Source of the DNA: an uncultured Actinomycetes bacterium
GTDB lineage: Bacteria > Actinomycetota > CADDZG01 > WHSQ01
DNA: 64,000 nt
Direction: 5' to 3'
NCBI GenBank assembly: GCA_937863385.1
Contig: CALMBW010000021.1
Span: 1 to 64,000 of the forward strand
A program made the position numbers and the translations under genes. Shown here piece after piece: positions 18,224 through 27,053 of the stretch; the stretch's first letter is position 1, and each line of letters begins with the position of its first letter. The notes beneath the pieces are model-generated. The model was given only the letters and a program-made list of their open reading frames with translations. It did not search any database and had not been told where the DNA came from.

Positions 18224-19485
18224 TGCCGAGCAACGTTCCCGGGCCATACCCGGTAGCACGCGAGAGATCTATCAGGGCCCTCCTTGTGGGGGCCCTGATG
18301 ATTTCACTGCTCGTTACCGGTGCTCCAAGCAGCGATGCACAAGCCAGCCGTGACGATGCGATCCAGTCGTTGCTCGATCGCAGAGCGAAAGCCGTGCGCG
18401 ATCGTGACCGGACGGCATTCATGGCTACTGTCGGACCGAAAGGGTCCGATTTCTATGCTGCTCAGAGCCGCTGGTTCGACAACATCGGCGACGTCCCTCT
18501 GGCGTCCTACGAACTGATCGCCGACTGGGATGCGTATGGCGACCTTGCGCGTAGATCCGACCGCGGTCGCTACGGGTCGGATGTTGCGATCCCGCGGACC
18601 ATCGAGCGTTACCGCATCGAGGGCATCGACGAGAAGCCTGTGAACCAAGACCTGTACCTGACCTTCGTCGAAGGGTCAGAAGGGTGGACGATCAGAAGCG
18701 ATACCGACCTGGACCGTTCTGGGTTCATGACCGCGCGCAGCCCGTGGGACTTCTCTCCGGTGAGCATCACCCGCAAGGCCGGTCTGATGGCGATCGCGGG
18801 GCGGTGTCCCGGCTGCCCTCAGGCTGGTGGAGTGCTCGATGTTGCTCATCAGGCGCTGCGCGCAGTGGACCGGTACTGGCTTGAGCCGTGGAGCAGATCG
18901 GTTCCGATCTACATCCCGCAAGGTAGCGAGCAGCTCTCTCGGATGATCCAGGCCACCTATCCCGTCGACAACTATGTGGCCTTCGCCTTCTGGACCGGGG
19001 AAGAGGGCCAAGATCCGGGGTCGCGCATCATCGTGAATCCGAGTGGTTTCGATCCCTCAGACGGGGGCCGGGCGCTGTCGATCCTCACCCACGAGATGTT
19101 CCACGTCGCATCGTTGCCCAGCTCAGGGCCCTTCGTCCCGAACTTCTTGGAAGAGGGATACGCACAGCTCGTGCAGTACGACTCTGACGACTCCGTTATC
19201 GCCGGCGCCGACGCGCTTGCCGGCGACCGGATCCCCGACAACTACGAGTTCTTCCTTGGGGATGGTGATGATGTCCTGCGCGTCTACCGATCCGCGCTGT
19301 CACTTGCCGGTTTCATAGAGGAGAGGTGGGGGGCTGCGTCGCTCAGAGAGCTCTACGTGCGGCTCGGCAAGAGAGGCGTGCAGCCAGGCACCGCGAGATT
19401 CCACCTCGATGACGTTCTCGAACGTGTTCTAGACGTTGATGCGACGCGCCTGGAGAGCTTGTGGAGGGATAGCATCGGCCGATGA
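18223..19485 (+). CDS. Secreted HExxH protein with NTF2-like N-terminal region
   Basis: This is a 420-residue protein. ATG 18223 overlaps the preceding stop and gives a signal peptide with a basic n-region (ARERSIRALLVGALMISLL) and a cleavage-like SSDAQA. A shorter start at 18298 would lack the basic region. Residues 40-150 (QSLLDRRAKAVRDRDRTAFM...) look NTF2-like. The C-terminal half holds ILTHEMFHVAS (His290, Glu291, His294), with Glu310/311 in FLEEGYAQ about 20 residues on, the gluzincin arrangement HExxH...E of peptidase-MA-like proteins. Peptidase activity is likely but untested, and the substrate is unknown. The gene ends overlapping thrS. Confidence 0.75.
   Translation: MPSNVPGPYPVARERSIRALLVGALMISLLVTGAPSSDAQASRDDAIQSLLDRRAKAVRDRDRTAFMATVGPKGSDFYAAQSRWFDNIGDVPLASYELIADWDAYGDLARRSDRGRYGSDVAIPRTIERYRIEGIDEKPVNQDLYLTFVEGSEGWTIRSDTDLDRSGFMTARSPWDFSPVSITRKAGLMAIAGRCPGCPQAGGVLDVAHQALRAVDRYWLEPWSRSVPIYIPQGSEQLSRMIQATYPVDNYVAFAFWTGEEGQDPGSRIIVNPSGFDPSDGGRALSILTHEMFHVASLPSSGPFVPNFLEEGYAQLVQYDSDDSVIAGADALAGDRIPDNYEFFLGDGDDVLRVYRSALSLAGFIEERWGAASLRELYVRLGKRGVQPGTARFHLDDVLERVLDVDATRLESLWRDSIGR
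18271..18299 (+). other. 10-bp perfect hairpin inside the start of the secreted HExxH gene
   Basis: ATCAGGGCCC (18271-18280) and GGGCCCTGAT (18290-18299) pair perfectly around a nine-base loop. No T run follows. The hairpin lies 48 bases into the reading frame and covers the alternative ATG at 18298. It may end or attenuate the DUF2090 transcript, or control start choice. Confidence 0.45.
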
Positions 19486-21422
19486 GTGTTAGCAGCGTTG
19501 CAGATGGCGTGTCGGATGGATTCGCCCTGGCCAAAGCGGCTTCGGCGAGTGCTCCGGTCGCCCTGGTTGTCGATGGACGTCAGAAGGACCTGGCTTTCGT
19601 TGCCCCGCAAGGCTCCGATGTAAGCATCGTTGTGAGCACGGACGACCTTGGTCGCGAGGTCATACGACATTCAACCGCACACGTTCTGGCGCAGGCAGTG
19701 CTGAGGCTTTACCCGGGTGCCAAGTATTCGATCGGCCCCCCTATCCAGGACGGCTTCTATTACGACTTCGACGTTGAAACCCCCTTCACGCCGGACGATC
19801 TCGAAGCGATCGAGAAGGAGATGCGTGCGATCGTTAAGGAGAACCAACGTTTCGAGCGCGCGGAGGTCAGCCGAGAAGAGGCCCTCGAACTCTTCGCCGA
19901 CCAGCCCTACAAGGTCGAGATCATCGAAGGCGTGGCAGGTGACGCTGAGGGGGCCGAGCGAGAGGGCGGCACCGGTGAGGTGTTGACCGTCTACCGCAAC
20001 AGCGTCGGTGACGACGTTCGTTACGTCGACCTGTGTCGCGGCCCCCACATCCCCGGGACGGGTCGCATAAAGGCATTCAAACTGCTGCGAAGTTCGGGGG
20101 CGTATTGGCGCGGTGACGAGAAGCGCCCGATGCTCCAGCGGATCTACGGAACCGCATGGGAGTCCAAGGACGCGATGCAGGAGTATCTCGACCGTCTCGA
20201 AGAGGCCGAGAAAAGGGACCATCGCAAGCTGGGCCGGGAACTCGACCTGTACTCGTGGCCGTCGGAAGTGGGTGCCGGGATCGCGGTGTGGCATCCCAAG
20301 GGTGGGATCCTTCGCAAAGAGGTCGAAGACCTCTCACGACAGATGCACATCGAACGGGGATACGACCCAGTCTTCACACCCCACCTCGGGAAATCGGACC
20401 TGTGGGAGATCTCGGGCCATCTCGATTTCTATAGCGAGAACATGTTCCCTCCCATGAGCATGGAGGGCGCGGACTACATCGCCAAGCCGATGAACTGCCC
20501 CTTCCACGTTCTGATCTACCGCAGCAAGACCCGCTCTTATCGCGATCTGCCGCTGAGGTTGTCGGAGCTGGGCACGGTCTATCGCTTCGAACGCTCCGGC
20601 GCCCTTCACGGGCTCCTTCGGGCGCGGGGCCTCACCCAAGACGACGCTCACCTGTTCTGCAGACAGGACCAGATCGTCGAAGAGATGGTCGGCGTCATCG
20701 ACTTCTTGCGAGACCTGTATGCGGTTTTCGGGTTGTCACCTGACGCAGTGCGATTCTCGACGCGCCCGGCGAAATCGGTCGGCTCCGATGAGTTGTGGGA
20801 GCTTGCCGAAGCCGCGATCCCGCAAGCCTTGTCAAAGGCGGGGCTCGAGTTCGAAGTCGATGAGGGGGACGGCGCCTTCTATGGTCCCAAGATCGACATC
20901 GATGTCCGGGATGCCATCGGGCGCTACTGGCAGCTATGCACCGTCCAGGTTGACTTCAACCTCCCGGAACGTTTCGGTCTGGAGTACATCGACGCGGACG
21001 GCTCTCGCAAGCAGCCCGTGATGCTTCATCGGGCGCTTTATGGCTCGATCGAACGCTTCATCGGTGTGCTCGTCGAGCACTTCGCCGGAGCGTTTCCGAC
21101 CTGGTGTGCTCCCCAGCAGGTGGCGATCATCCCCATCGCAGATCGTCACGTGGCCTACGCAGGCAGTGTGCTCGAACGCGTGGAGGCCGCCGGGTTACGT
21201 GGAGATGTGGACACCAGCGACAACACCATGGGGGCAAAGGTCCGAAATCACCAGCTTCAGAAGGTTCCGTACATGCTCATCGTCGGAGACGACGAGGCCG
21301 GGAGCGAAACGGTGTCCGTAAGGTCGAGGTCCGGCAAGGAAAGCAGGGGAGTGGCGGTCGGCGAATTCGTCTCCCGGGTGACCGCCGAGATCCAAGCTCG
21401 GGACACTGAGCTCTCCTTCTAG
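19482..21422 (+). CDS. thrS: Threonyl-tRNA synthetase
   Basis: ThrRS charges tRNA-Thr and edits mischarged serine. In this 646-residue protein the N-terminal TGS domain is shortened: only its second half is recognisable, and the IRHSTAHVLAQAV editing motif comes at about residue 62. The editing domain also has DLCRGPHIPGTGRIKAFKL. The catalytic core shows motif 1 region (TPHLGKSDLWEISGHLDFY), the zinc and Thr site MNCPFHVLIY and motif 2 LSELGTVYRFERSG, and then the anticodon domain. ATG 19482 overlaps the preceding stop. In mycobacteria thrS is followed by HIT, pgsA, patA and pimA; here HIT follows directly. Confidence 0.97.
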   Translation: MSVSSVADGVSDGFALAKAASASAPVALVVDGRQKDLAFVAPQGSDVSIVVSTDDLGREVIRHSTAHVLAQAVLRLYPGAKYSIGPPIQDGFYYDFDVETPFTPDDLEAIEKEMRAIVKENQRFERAEVSREEALELFADQPYKVEIIEGVAGDAEGAEREGGTGEVLTVYRNSVGDDVRYVDLCRGPHIPGTGRIKAFKLLRSSGAYWRGDEKRPMLQRIYGTAWESKDAMQEYLDRLEEAEKRDHRKLGRELDLYSWPSEVGAGIAVWHPKGGILRKEVEDLSRQMHIERGYDPVFTPHLGKSDLWEISGHLDFYSENMFPPMSMEGADYIAKPMNCPFHVLIYRSKTRSYRDLPLRLSELGTVYRFERSGALHGLLRARGLTQDDAHLFCRQDQIVEEMVGVIDFLRDLYAVFGLSPDAVRFSTRPAKSVGSDELWELAEAAIPQALSKAGLEFEVDEGDGAFYGPKIDIDVRDAIGRYWQLCTVQVDFNLPERFGLEYIDADGSRKQPVMLHRALYGSIERFIGVLVEHFAGAFPTWCAPQQVAIIPIADRHVAYAGSVLERVEAAGLRGDVDTSDNTMGAKVRNHQLQKVPYMLIVGDDEAGSETVSVRSRSGKESRGVAVGEFVSRVTAEIQARDTELSF

Positions 21423-21911
21423 GTGGAGAGGCTCTGGAGTCCATGGAGGATGACCTACGTGGTTTCCGCTGACAAGACCAATGCCGGTGGGTGCATCTTC
21501 TGTGACCACCTGGAGGCTGCAGACGATACCGAGGCACACGTTCTCTACCGGGCTCGATCGATGTTCGTCCTACTGAACGCATTTCCGTACAACACCGGCC
21601 ACCTCATGGTTGCGCCGATCCGTCACGTTGCCGACACGCGCGACCTAGACGATGATGAGCGGGCCGAGTTGATGGAGGTGACTCACGTCGCGACCGAGGT
21701 TGTTCGCACGGCTATGGCACCCGATGGCTTCAACATCGGGATGAACCTCGGTAGCGCTGGGGGGGCCGGCATCCCCGGCCACCTCCACATGCACGTCGTG
21801 CCGCGGTGGACGGGTGACACGAACTTCATGACGACCATCGGTGAGTCCAAGGTGCTCCCGGAGATGCTGGCCGAGACCGATGCCAAGCTGCGGGGGCTCT
21901 TTCCCAAGTAG
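21423..21911 (+). CDS. HIT-family hydrolase or Ap4A phosphorylase-like protein
   Basis: A 162-residue protein starting with GTG directly after the thrS stop. It begins MERLWSPWRMTYV and has CIFCDHLE, a zinc-site pair, and the catalytic HIT motif GHLHMHVVPRW (HxHxH). The orthologue at the same place in mycobacteria (Rv2613c) is an Ap4A phosphorylase, so degradation of diadenosine polyphosphates, by-products of aminoacyl-tRNA synthetases, is likely. Its fusion-like closeness to thrS fits that. The next gene in the usual order, pgsA, is displaced by a 3.6-kb leftward pair. Confidence 0.92.
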   Translation: MERLWSPWRMTYVVSADKTNAGGCIFCDHLEAADDTEAHVLYRARSMFVLLNAFPYNTGHLMVAPIRHVADTRDLDDDERAELMEVTHVATEVVRTAMAPDGFNIGMNLGSAGGAGIPGHLHMHVVPRWTGDTNFMTTIGESKVLPEMLAETDAKLRGLFPK

Positions 21912-21917
21912 GCGGTG

Positions 21918-23240
21918 CTACCGCATCTTCGAATCCATCAGGCGCGCGGCCCGCAAGATGGCTGCGGGCCCGTTGGAGGTCTTTTCGACGAGGACCAACC
22001 AGACGGCGAACTCGTCTCTCTGCATGACCACGTGATCGACGACCCCCTGCGTTCCCATCCAACGCATACCGAGCGCACCCGGCACGCCCGTCACCTCGAA
22101 GGCCTCGTTAGCCTGAGAACAGATCTCGCTCAACATGCCACTGAAAAGGTCGTTAGCGTCGTCGGCCGAGCCCGATTGAAGCAGATAGACATAGACGTCT
22201 TGCTCCGGTGATGCGTATCGAGCGAAGAAGGCTCGATCGGGTTCGGAGTCGGCGATCACGCGCTCAACGCCTTCGGCTTCCAGGTCATCTTCTTCGAAGG
22301 TGCTTCCCTGTAGGAAGAAGAAGCCCTCGTCCGCCAGTTCGCTGGGTAGGTAGGACTCGAGTATCGCCGGAGGATCCAGAGAGATGTCCGGGGTTGGATC
22401 GTCGGCGAAATCCTTGCCTGTTTGCGCGCAGATGCCCGTGCCGGGGCTGAGCAGCATGCCCGGCCTCTCGTCGTCTATGAAGAATGGCAACGCGCTAACC
22501 GTGGCCAAGATCCCGACGATCATCACTCCGTCGAAGATGTAGAGGCGTCTGGCCTTGCGGATCTCGGCTGCCGATGGGGCTAGGGCCTCGATGTCCGCCA
22601 TGTTCAGCGGGCGGACGTCGGTCCAACCCTCCAATGCCTCACGGGCGCGCCGGGCGTCCTTGAAGCGGATCAGCAATCCTCTCGAGCGGTGACGATGAAG
22701 TGGAGGGTGGTGAGAGACCCGGGCAGGGAACGGCTTCTGCCATCGCCTGGCCGGATGCAACAGCAGCGGCTTCCTGAAACACAGGACGGCGTTGGGAACG
22801 TCGCCCACCTGGCTGAGTGAAACGAACGGCGATCCCGCAACCTTCGAATAAAGCCACTCGGGCCTCTGAGGTTCGTCGTCGGTGAGAGGGATCTGGAACC
22901 TCTTGTGATCCCTGAAGCGGCGAAGCCGCGCCGGGCGGATGTCGAAGTCGGCCGCGGCGATGTCCGAGCGGTCGATAGATACGGGCTTGCGGAACAGCGC
23001 TCGATGGTGGATCACGAGGCGGTCGGACCACACCTCGATCCGCGCTCTGCGCACGAACGTTGCCGCCAGGGAGGAGATGGCAACCCAGAATGCTAGGGGC
23101 GTCGCTATCGCCCCAAGCACGGCTTTCAGGATGGATCCGATCGTGTCTTGGCGAGCGAGCTCCTCGCTGCCTTGTGCGACGGCCCCCAAAGCGATGCTAG
23201 TCGCGAAGAATGCGAGACCGGTTTTCACCGCGCTCAGCAA
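21918..23240 (-). CDS. Unknown membrane protein
   Basis: About 440 residues. Two hydrophobic segments lie near the N-terminus (LAFFATSIALGAVA; AVLGAIATPLAFWVAISSLAA). They are followed by a domain that starts RIEVWSDRLVIHHRALFRKPV, a strand pattern like bacterial PH domains. A third membrane segment lies near residue 235 (LYIFDGVMIVGILATVSALPFF), and an acidic C-terminal domain rich in Glu/Asp follows it. I recognise no family for the C-terminal half. The first canonical start is TTG 23240 without a good Shine-Dalgarno sequence; coding-like sequence continues about 20 codons upstream to a stop at about 23300, so the true start is uncertain. It converges with HIT. Confidence 0.65.
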   Translation of the reverse strand: MLSAVKTGLAFFATSIALGAVAQGSEELARQDTIGSILKAVLGAIATPLAFWVAISSLAATFVRRARIEVWSDRLVIHHRALFRKPVSIDRSDIAAADFDIRPARLRRFRDHKRFQIPLTDDEPQRPEWLYSKVAGSPFVSLSQVGDVPNAVLCFRKPLLLHPARRWQKPFPARVSHHPPLHRHRSRGLLIRFKDARRAREALEGWTDVRPLNMADIEALAPSAAEIRKARRLYIFDGVMIVGILATVSALPFFIDDERPGMLLSPGTGICAQTGKDFADDPTPDISLDPPAILESYLPSELADEGFFFLQGSTFEEDDLEAEGVERVIADSEPDRAFFARYASPEQDVYVYLLQSGSADDANDLFSGMLSEICSQANEAFEVTGVPGALGMRWMGTQGVVDHVVMQRDEFAVWLVLVEKTSNGPAAILRAARLMDSKMR

Positions 23241-23332
23241 CCGCGCCCACAGACGTACGACGATGCGTAGTTCGGTGGCCTGCTCGGAGATCTGCGCCTG
23301 CCTCGAGAACTAGTGCCCTGCGGGGGAGCGCA

Positions 23333-25399
23333 CTAGTGTTCCCGCTCCGCTCTTGCGGCCTCGATGACTCTCTGCGCGAGATCGTGCGGAACCTCTTGGT
23401 AGTGGCTGAAACTCCAGGAGAAGGTCCCTTGTCCGCCGGTCAGCGATCTCAGATCGGTTGCGTAGTGGGTCACCTCAGCGAACGGAACCTTTGCCTTGAC
23501 GATCTGACGACCGACGCCGACCGTGTCGATGCCTTCAGGGATACCGCGGCGCTTCTGCAGATCGCCCATGATCTCGCCCGTGTATTGCTCGGGAACCAAG
23601 ACCTCGAGTCCCCATACGGGTTCGAGAAGGGTCAACCCGGCCTTGTCTGCTGCCTCCTTCATGGCGTCCTTGCCCGCCAGTTGGAAGGCCATGTCCGAAG
23701 AGTCGACGGAGTGGTACTTGCCCTCATACAGTTCGACCTTCACGTCGATCATCGGGAATCCGGTGCCGACGCCGTCCTCCATCGCTTGCCGGACACCCTT
23801 TTCGACCGAGGGGATCCATTGGTTCGGGATCGACCCTCCGAAGATGGAATCGACGAACTGGAACCCTTCACCCCGGGGCAGCGGCTCGACTTTGATGTTA
23901 CAGATCCCGTATTGACCGTGTCCGCCCGACTGCTTGACGTGACGGCCCTGCGCGTCCGCAGAACCTTTGAACGTGGATCGGTAAGGCACCTTGAACGGGA
24001 CCTCTTCGACCTCGACCGAGAACTTGCGCTTGAGGCGCTCGAGAGTGACATCGAGATGAGCGTCGCCCATGCCCCACAGGATCATCTGGTGGGTCTCGTC
24101 GTTACGCTCAAGCTGCAAGGCCGGGTCTTCTTCGATCAGTTTGTGCAGCCCGATCATCAGCTTGTCCTCGTCCCCTTTGGTCTTGGGGGCGATCGCTTTG
24201 GGGAGCAGGGCTTCGGGAGGCTCGATCCCGGAGTAGACGATCTCGTTGTTCTTGTCCGAGATGGTGTCGCCGGTGACCGTGTGGGTCAACTTCGCAAGGG
24301 CGGCGATGTCTCCCGCGACGACCTCGGTCATCGGTTCCTGGGTCTTGCCGCGCATCGTGAACACATGCCCGGCCCGTTCGTCGGTTCCCTTGGTTGAGTT
24401 GTGGAGCGTCGTATCGCCTTTCAAGGTTCCGGAGTAGACGCGGAAGAAGTTGACGCGCCCGACGTAGGGGTCTGTCATCGTCTTGAAGACGAGAGCCGAC
24501 AAAGGAGCGTCGGGCTTGGATTCCCGCACGGAGCCATCGACACCCTCGGCGGCGGGCCGGTCGAGAGGAGAAGGACCGGCGTTGACGATCACGTCTGCCA
24601 GCCGATCTATGCCGATCATGTGGGTAGCGCTGGCGCAGATCACGGGGAACATCGTCGCGTCGTCGATACCTTCGTGCAGTTGCTTGATCACCTCATCGCG
24701 GGTGATCTCACCGCCTTCCAGGTAACGCTCCAGAAGCTCGTCGTTGCTCTCGGCGATCGAATCGAGGAGGTCACTGTGCACCTCCTTGAGCCGAGCCATC
24801 CTTTCTTCGGGGACGTCGGCAGGGCTGGGCTTGCCGTCTTGGTCGTACGAGAAGGCCTCTTCGTCGATGACCGAGATGATGCCCTTGAAGTCATGCTCCC
24901 TGCCAAGCGGGAGGTTGATCGGAGCGACCGCTTTCCCCCACATCTCTCGCATCTGGTCCAGGGTCCTGCGGAACGAGGAGTTCTCGCGATCGAGCTTGTT
25001 GACGACCACCATCCGAGGAAGCTCGAGTTCTTCAGCGTAGAGCCATGCTTGCGTGGTCTGGACCTCGACCCCCTCTACCCCCGAAACGACGAACACGGCA
25101 AGATCGGCGACGCGCATGGCAGCGCGCATCTCTCCGACGAAGTCTGCATACCCGGGGGCATCCAGCACGTTGATCTTGCAACCGCCCCACTCGACCGGAG
25201 CCAGGGCGGTCTGGATAGAGATGCCTTTTCGGATCTCCTCGTCGTCGAAGTCGGTGACGGTGTTGCCGTCGGTCGTCTTCCCTAGCCGGTTGATGGCGCC
25301 GGACGCAAAGAGCAGGGCCTCCGCGATCGAGGTCTTACCCGACCCTCCATGACCTACGAGGACGATGTTGCGGATGTTCTCGGTCGGATAGCTCTTCAC
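23333..25399 (-). CDS. fusA2: Elongation factor G-like GTPase (EF-G2 / FusA2 type)
   Basis: A 688-residue translational GTPase. GTG 25399 is chosen because AAGGGGGG lies five bases upstream and the frame before it lacks homology. All five EF-G domains are present. The G1 loop is VGHGGSGKTS instead of the canonical AHIDAGKTT; G3 is DAPGYADF instead of DTPGHVDF; G4 is NKLDRE. These differences mark the second EF-G branch common in actinobacteria (as Rv0120c), not the housekeeping FusA of the str operon. The His in the catalytic G3 of EF-G is Tyr here. Its role, possibly ribosome rescue or recycling rather than bulk elongation, is not established. Its position between HIT and pgsA is unusual. 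Confidence 0.92.
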   Translation of the reverse strand: MKSYPTENIRNIVLVGHGGSGKTSIAEALLFASGAINRLGKTTDGNTVTDFDDEEIRKGISIQTALAPVEWGGCKINVLDAPGYADFVGEMRAAMRVADLAVFVVSGVEGVEVQTTQAWLYAEELELPRMVVVNKLDRENSSFRRTLDQMREMWGKAVAPINLPLGREHDFKGIISVIDEEAFSYDQDGKPSPADVPEERMARLKEVHSDLLDSIAESNDELLERYLEGGEITRDEVIKQLHEGIDDATMFPVICASATHMIGIDRLADVIVNAGPSPLDRPAAEGVDGSVRESKPDAPLSALVFKTMTDPYVGRVNFFRVYSGTLKGDTTLHNSTKGTDERAGHVFTMRGKTQEPMTEVVAGDIAALAKLTHTVTGDTISDKNNEIVYSGIEPPEALLPKAIAPKTKGDEDKLMIGLHKLIEEDPALQLERNDETHQMILWGMGDAHLDVTLERLKRKFSVEVEEVPFKVPYRSTFKGSADAQGRHVKQSGGHGQYGICNIKVEPLPRGEGFQFVDSIFGGSIPNQWIPSVEKGVRQAMEDGVGTGFPMIDVKVELYEGKYHSVDSSDMAFQLAGKDAMKEAADKAGLTLLEPVWGLEVLVPEQYTGEIMGDLQKRRGIPEGIDTVGVGRQIVKAKVPFAEVTHYATDLRSLTGGQGTFSWSFSHYQEVPHDLAQRVIEAARAEREH

Positions 25400-25508
25400 G
25401 AACCCCCCTTTGGCCCGAAACCAGCTCAGGGATGAATCGTAGCGGCTCGCTCGGCGCACTTTTCACCGGGCACGGGCACCGTTGATCTCTGGGCATGTGT
25501 TGACGGCT

Positions 25509-25536
25509 ACGAGCCGCATCCTAGGATGCGGCTCGT
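25509..25536. promoter_or_regulatory. 28-bp perfect palindrome over the pgsA start codon
   Basis: ACGAGCCGCATCCT followed with no gap by its exact reverse complement AGGATGCGGCTCGT. The ATG of pgsA (25526-25528) lies in the right arm and an alternative GTG start (25535) overlaps its end. As DNA it could be an operator for a dimeric regulator of the lipid operon. As RNA it could form a 12-bp stem that hides the start codon. Confidence 0.8.
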
Positions 25537-26134
25537 GATCAATGCCAAGTTGAGACGCGGGTGGGACAAGTTCATGCGTCCGGTGGGACGCTTCTTGGCC
25601 CGAACTCCGCTGAGCCCAGACGCAGTCACCTACTTCGGCGTGCTGCTCCAGGCTGGGTGTGCCTGGCTCATCGTGGACGGACGCCTGCTGCTCGCCGGTC
25701 TGGTTTCGATCCTTGCCGCATTCGCCGACGCCTTCGATGGAGCTCTAGCCAGGGCGAGGGGGGTGGCCAGCAAGTGGGGGGCGTTCCTCGACTCCACGAC
25801 CGACAGGCTTTCCGACGCCCTCTATCTGTTGCCGATCGCATGGCTGTACGGAGTGCAGCCGGACACCCCAACTCGCTACGACCCATGGGTCGCAGGGCTT
25901 GCTCTCGTCGCTTGTACGTTCTCGTTCTTGGTCTCCTACAGCAAGGCCCGAGCCGAATCGCTCGGTTACGACTGCAACGTTGGGATAGCAGAGCGCGCCG
26001 AGAGGCTGATCGTCATCATCGCTGCGCTCATCCTGGATCAGGTGTTGATCGGGGTTGCCTTACTTGCTGCAGCATCGTTCGTGACGCTGATCCAAAGGAT
26101 GGTGCATGTGGCTCGCCAGGCTCGTGCCGCCTAG
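25526..26134 (+). CDS. pgsA: CDP-alcohol phosphatidyltransferase, probable phosphatidylinositol-phosphate synthase
   Basis: A 202-residue integral membrane enzyme that joins a CDP-diacylglycerol phosphatidyl group to an alcohol. The signature DGxxARx8GxxxDxxxD is complete (DGALARARG...GAFLDSTTD). Hydrophobic segments follow at AGLVSILAAFADAF, VAGLALVACTFSFLVSY and LIVIIAALILDQVLIGVALL. Its place before an acyltransferase and a PimA-like mannosyltransferase matches mycobacterial pgsA1, which makes phosphatidylinositol phosphate from CDP-DAG and inositol phosphate; that substrate is inferred from context. The start is ATG 25526 or GTG 25535; both lie in a perfect palindrome, so the true start may be the GTG. 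Confidence 0.9.
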   Translation: MRLVINAKLRRGWDKFMRPVGRFLARTPLSPDAVTYFGVLLQAGCAWLIVDGRLLLAGLVSILAAFADAFDGALARARGVASKWGAFLDSTTDRLSDALYLLPIAWLYGVQPDTPTRYDPWVAGLALVACTFSFLVSYSKARAESLGYDCNVGIAERAERLIVIIAALILDQVLIGVALLAAASFVTLIQRMVHVARQARAA

Positions 26135-27053
26135 ACGGCCCCCCGGCGAGGGCCGGCTGATACAACTGGTGTACTACGGCTATGTCGTTGCTTCGGCATT
26201 GCTGCGGCTGTTGCCCGAGAAGGCTGCCTATCGGTGTGCCCAAGGACTCGGCAGCCTAGCTGCGCGCCGCAGCAAGAAGCGCGCTCAGGTGGCCAGGAAT
26301 CTCGCTCGGATCACCGGAAAGCCAGCCGACTCGGCGGAGGTTCAGGCTCTGGTGGTCGAGGCTTACCGGAGCTATGCGAGGTATTGGTTCGAGACCTTCG
26401 CGCTGGTTCGGGAGGATCGCGAGTTCTTTCTCGATCGCTTCCGATCGGAGGACATGGCCAAGATCGAGGCCGTGCTTGCCAGAGGCAGGGGAGCGATCGT
26501 TGCGGTGGGGCACCTGGGCAACTGGGATGCTGCGGGGGCCTGGGTTGGCGCACATGGTCATCTACTGGTCACAGTCGCCGAAGTGCTCAAACCCAAGCGG
26601 ATGTATGACTTCTTCGTCGATCACCGAGCAGCCCTGGGGATGAAGATCCACCCCGCGGTTAAAGGCATCTCGGCCGAGCTGATCGAGGACCTCGAGGCCG
26701 GCGCAGTGCTCGCGATCTTGGCCGATCGAGATCTCAAAGGAACCGGTCCCGAGGTGATGTTCTTTGGTGAGAAGGCGACCTTTCCAGGCGGAGCGGCGTC
26801 CATAGCGATAGAGACGGGTATCCCTATCCTCGTTGCGGGCGTCTACTCGGTTACCCACGAGGACGGCAAGAGGGGATGGACCACCGAGATATGCGACCCC
26901 ATCGAAGTTCCACCAGGCACCGGTAAGGAAGCCGTGGGGGAGTTGACTCAACGGATCGCCGATGAACTTGCCAGGTGTATCGCCGAGCACCCCGAGGAAT
27001 GGCACGTCTTCCAACCCTTCTGGATCGCCGACCGCAAAGAGGTCCCTCGTTGA
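26106..27053 (+). CDS. Lysophospholipid/HtrB-type acyltransferase, PatA-like
   Basis: A 315-residue membrane-associated acyltransferase of the LpxL/HtrB group. The catalytic motif HxxxxD is VGHLGNWDAAGA, and a second conserved block LADRDLKGTG follows, with FFGEKATFPGGAA typical of the family. An N-terminal hydrophobic stretch (YYGYVVASALLRLL) would tether it to the membrane. In the mycobacterial cluster the gene at this position, PatA, acylates the mannose of PIM; the same step is likely here. Its start overlaps the pgsA end by 29 bases, and AAAGGA lies inside pgsA, so the cluster is translationally linked. Confidence 0.88.
   Translation: MWLARLVPPRRPPGEGRLIQLVYYGYVVASALLRLLPEKAAYRCAQGLGSLAARRSKKRAQVARNLARITGKPADSAEVQALVVEAYRSYARYWFETFALVREDREFFLDRFRSEDMAKIEAVLARGRGAIVAVGHLGNWDAAGAWVGAHGHLLVTVAEVLKPKRMYDFFVDHRAALGMKIHPAVKGISAELIEDLEAGAVLAILADRDLKGTGPEVMFFGEKATFPGGAASIAIETGIPILVAGVYSVTHEDGKRGWTTEICDPIEVPPGTGKEAVGELTQRIADELARCIAEHPEEWHVFQPFWIADRKEVPR

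Noticed and set aside
23210-25285. Long plus-strand frames opposite the membrane protein and EF-G2
   Set aside because: They are antisense shadows of conserved minus-strand coding sequence, with no recognisable domains or start signals.
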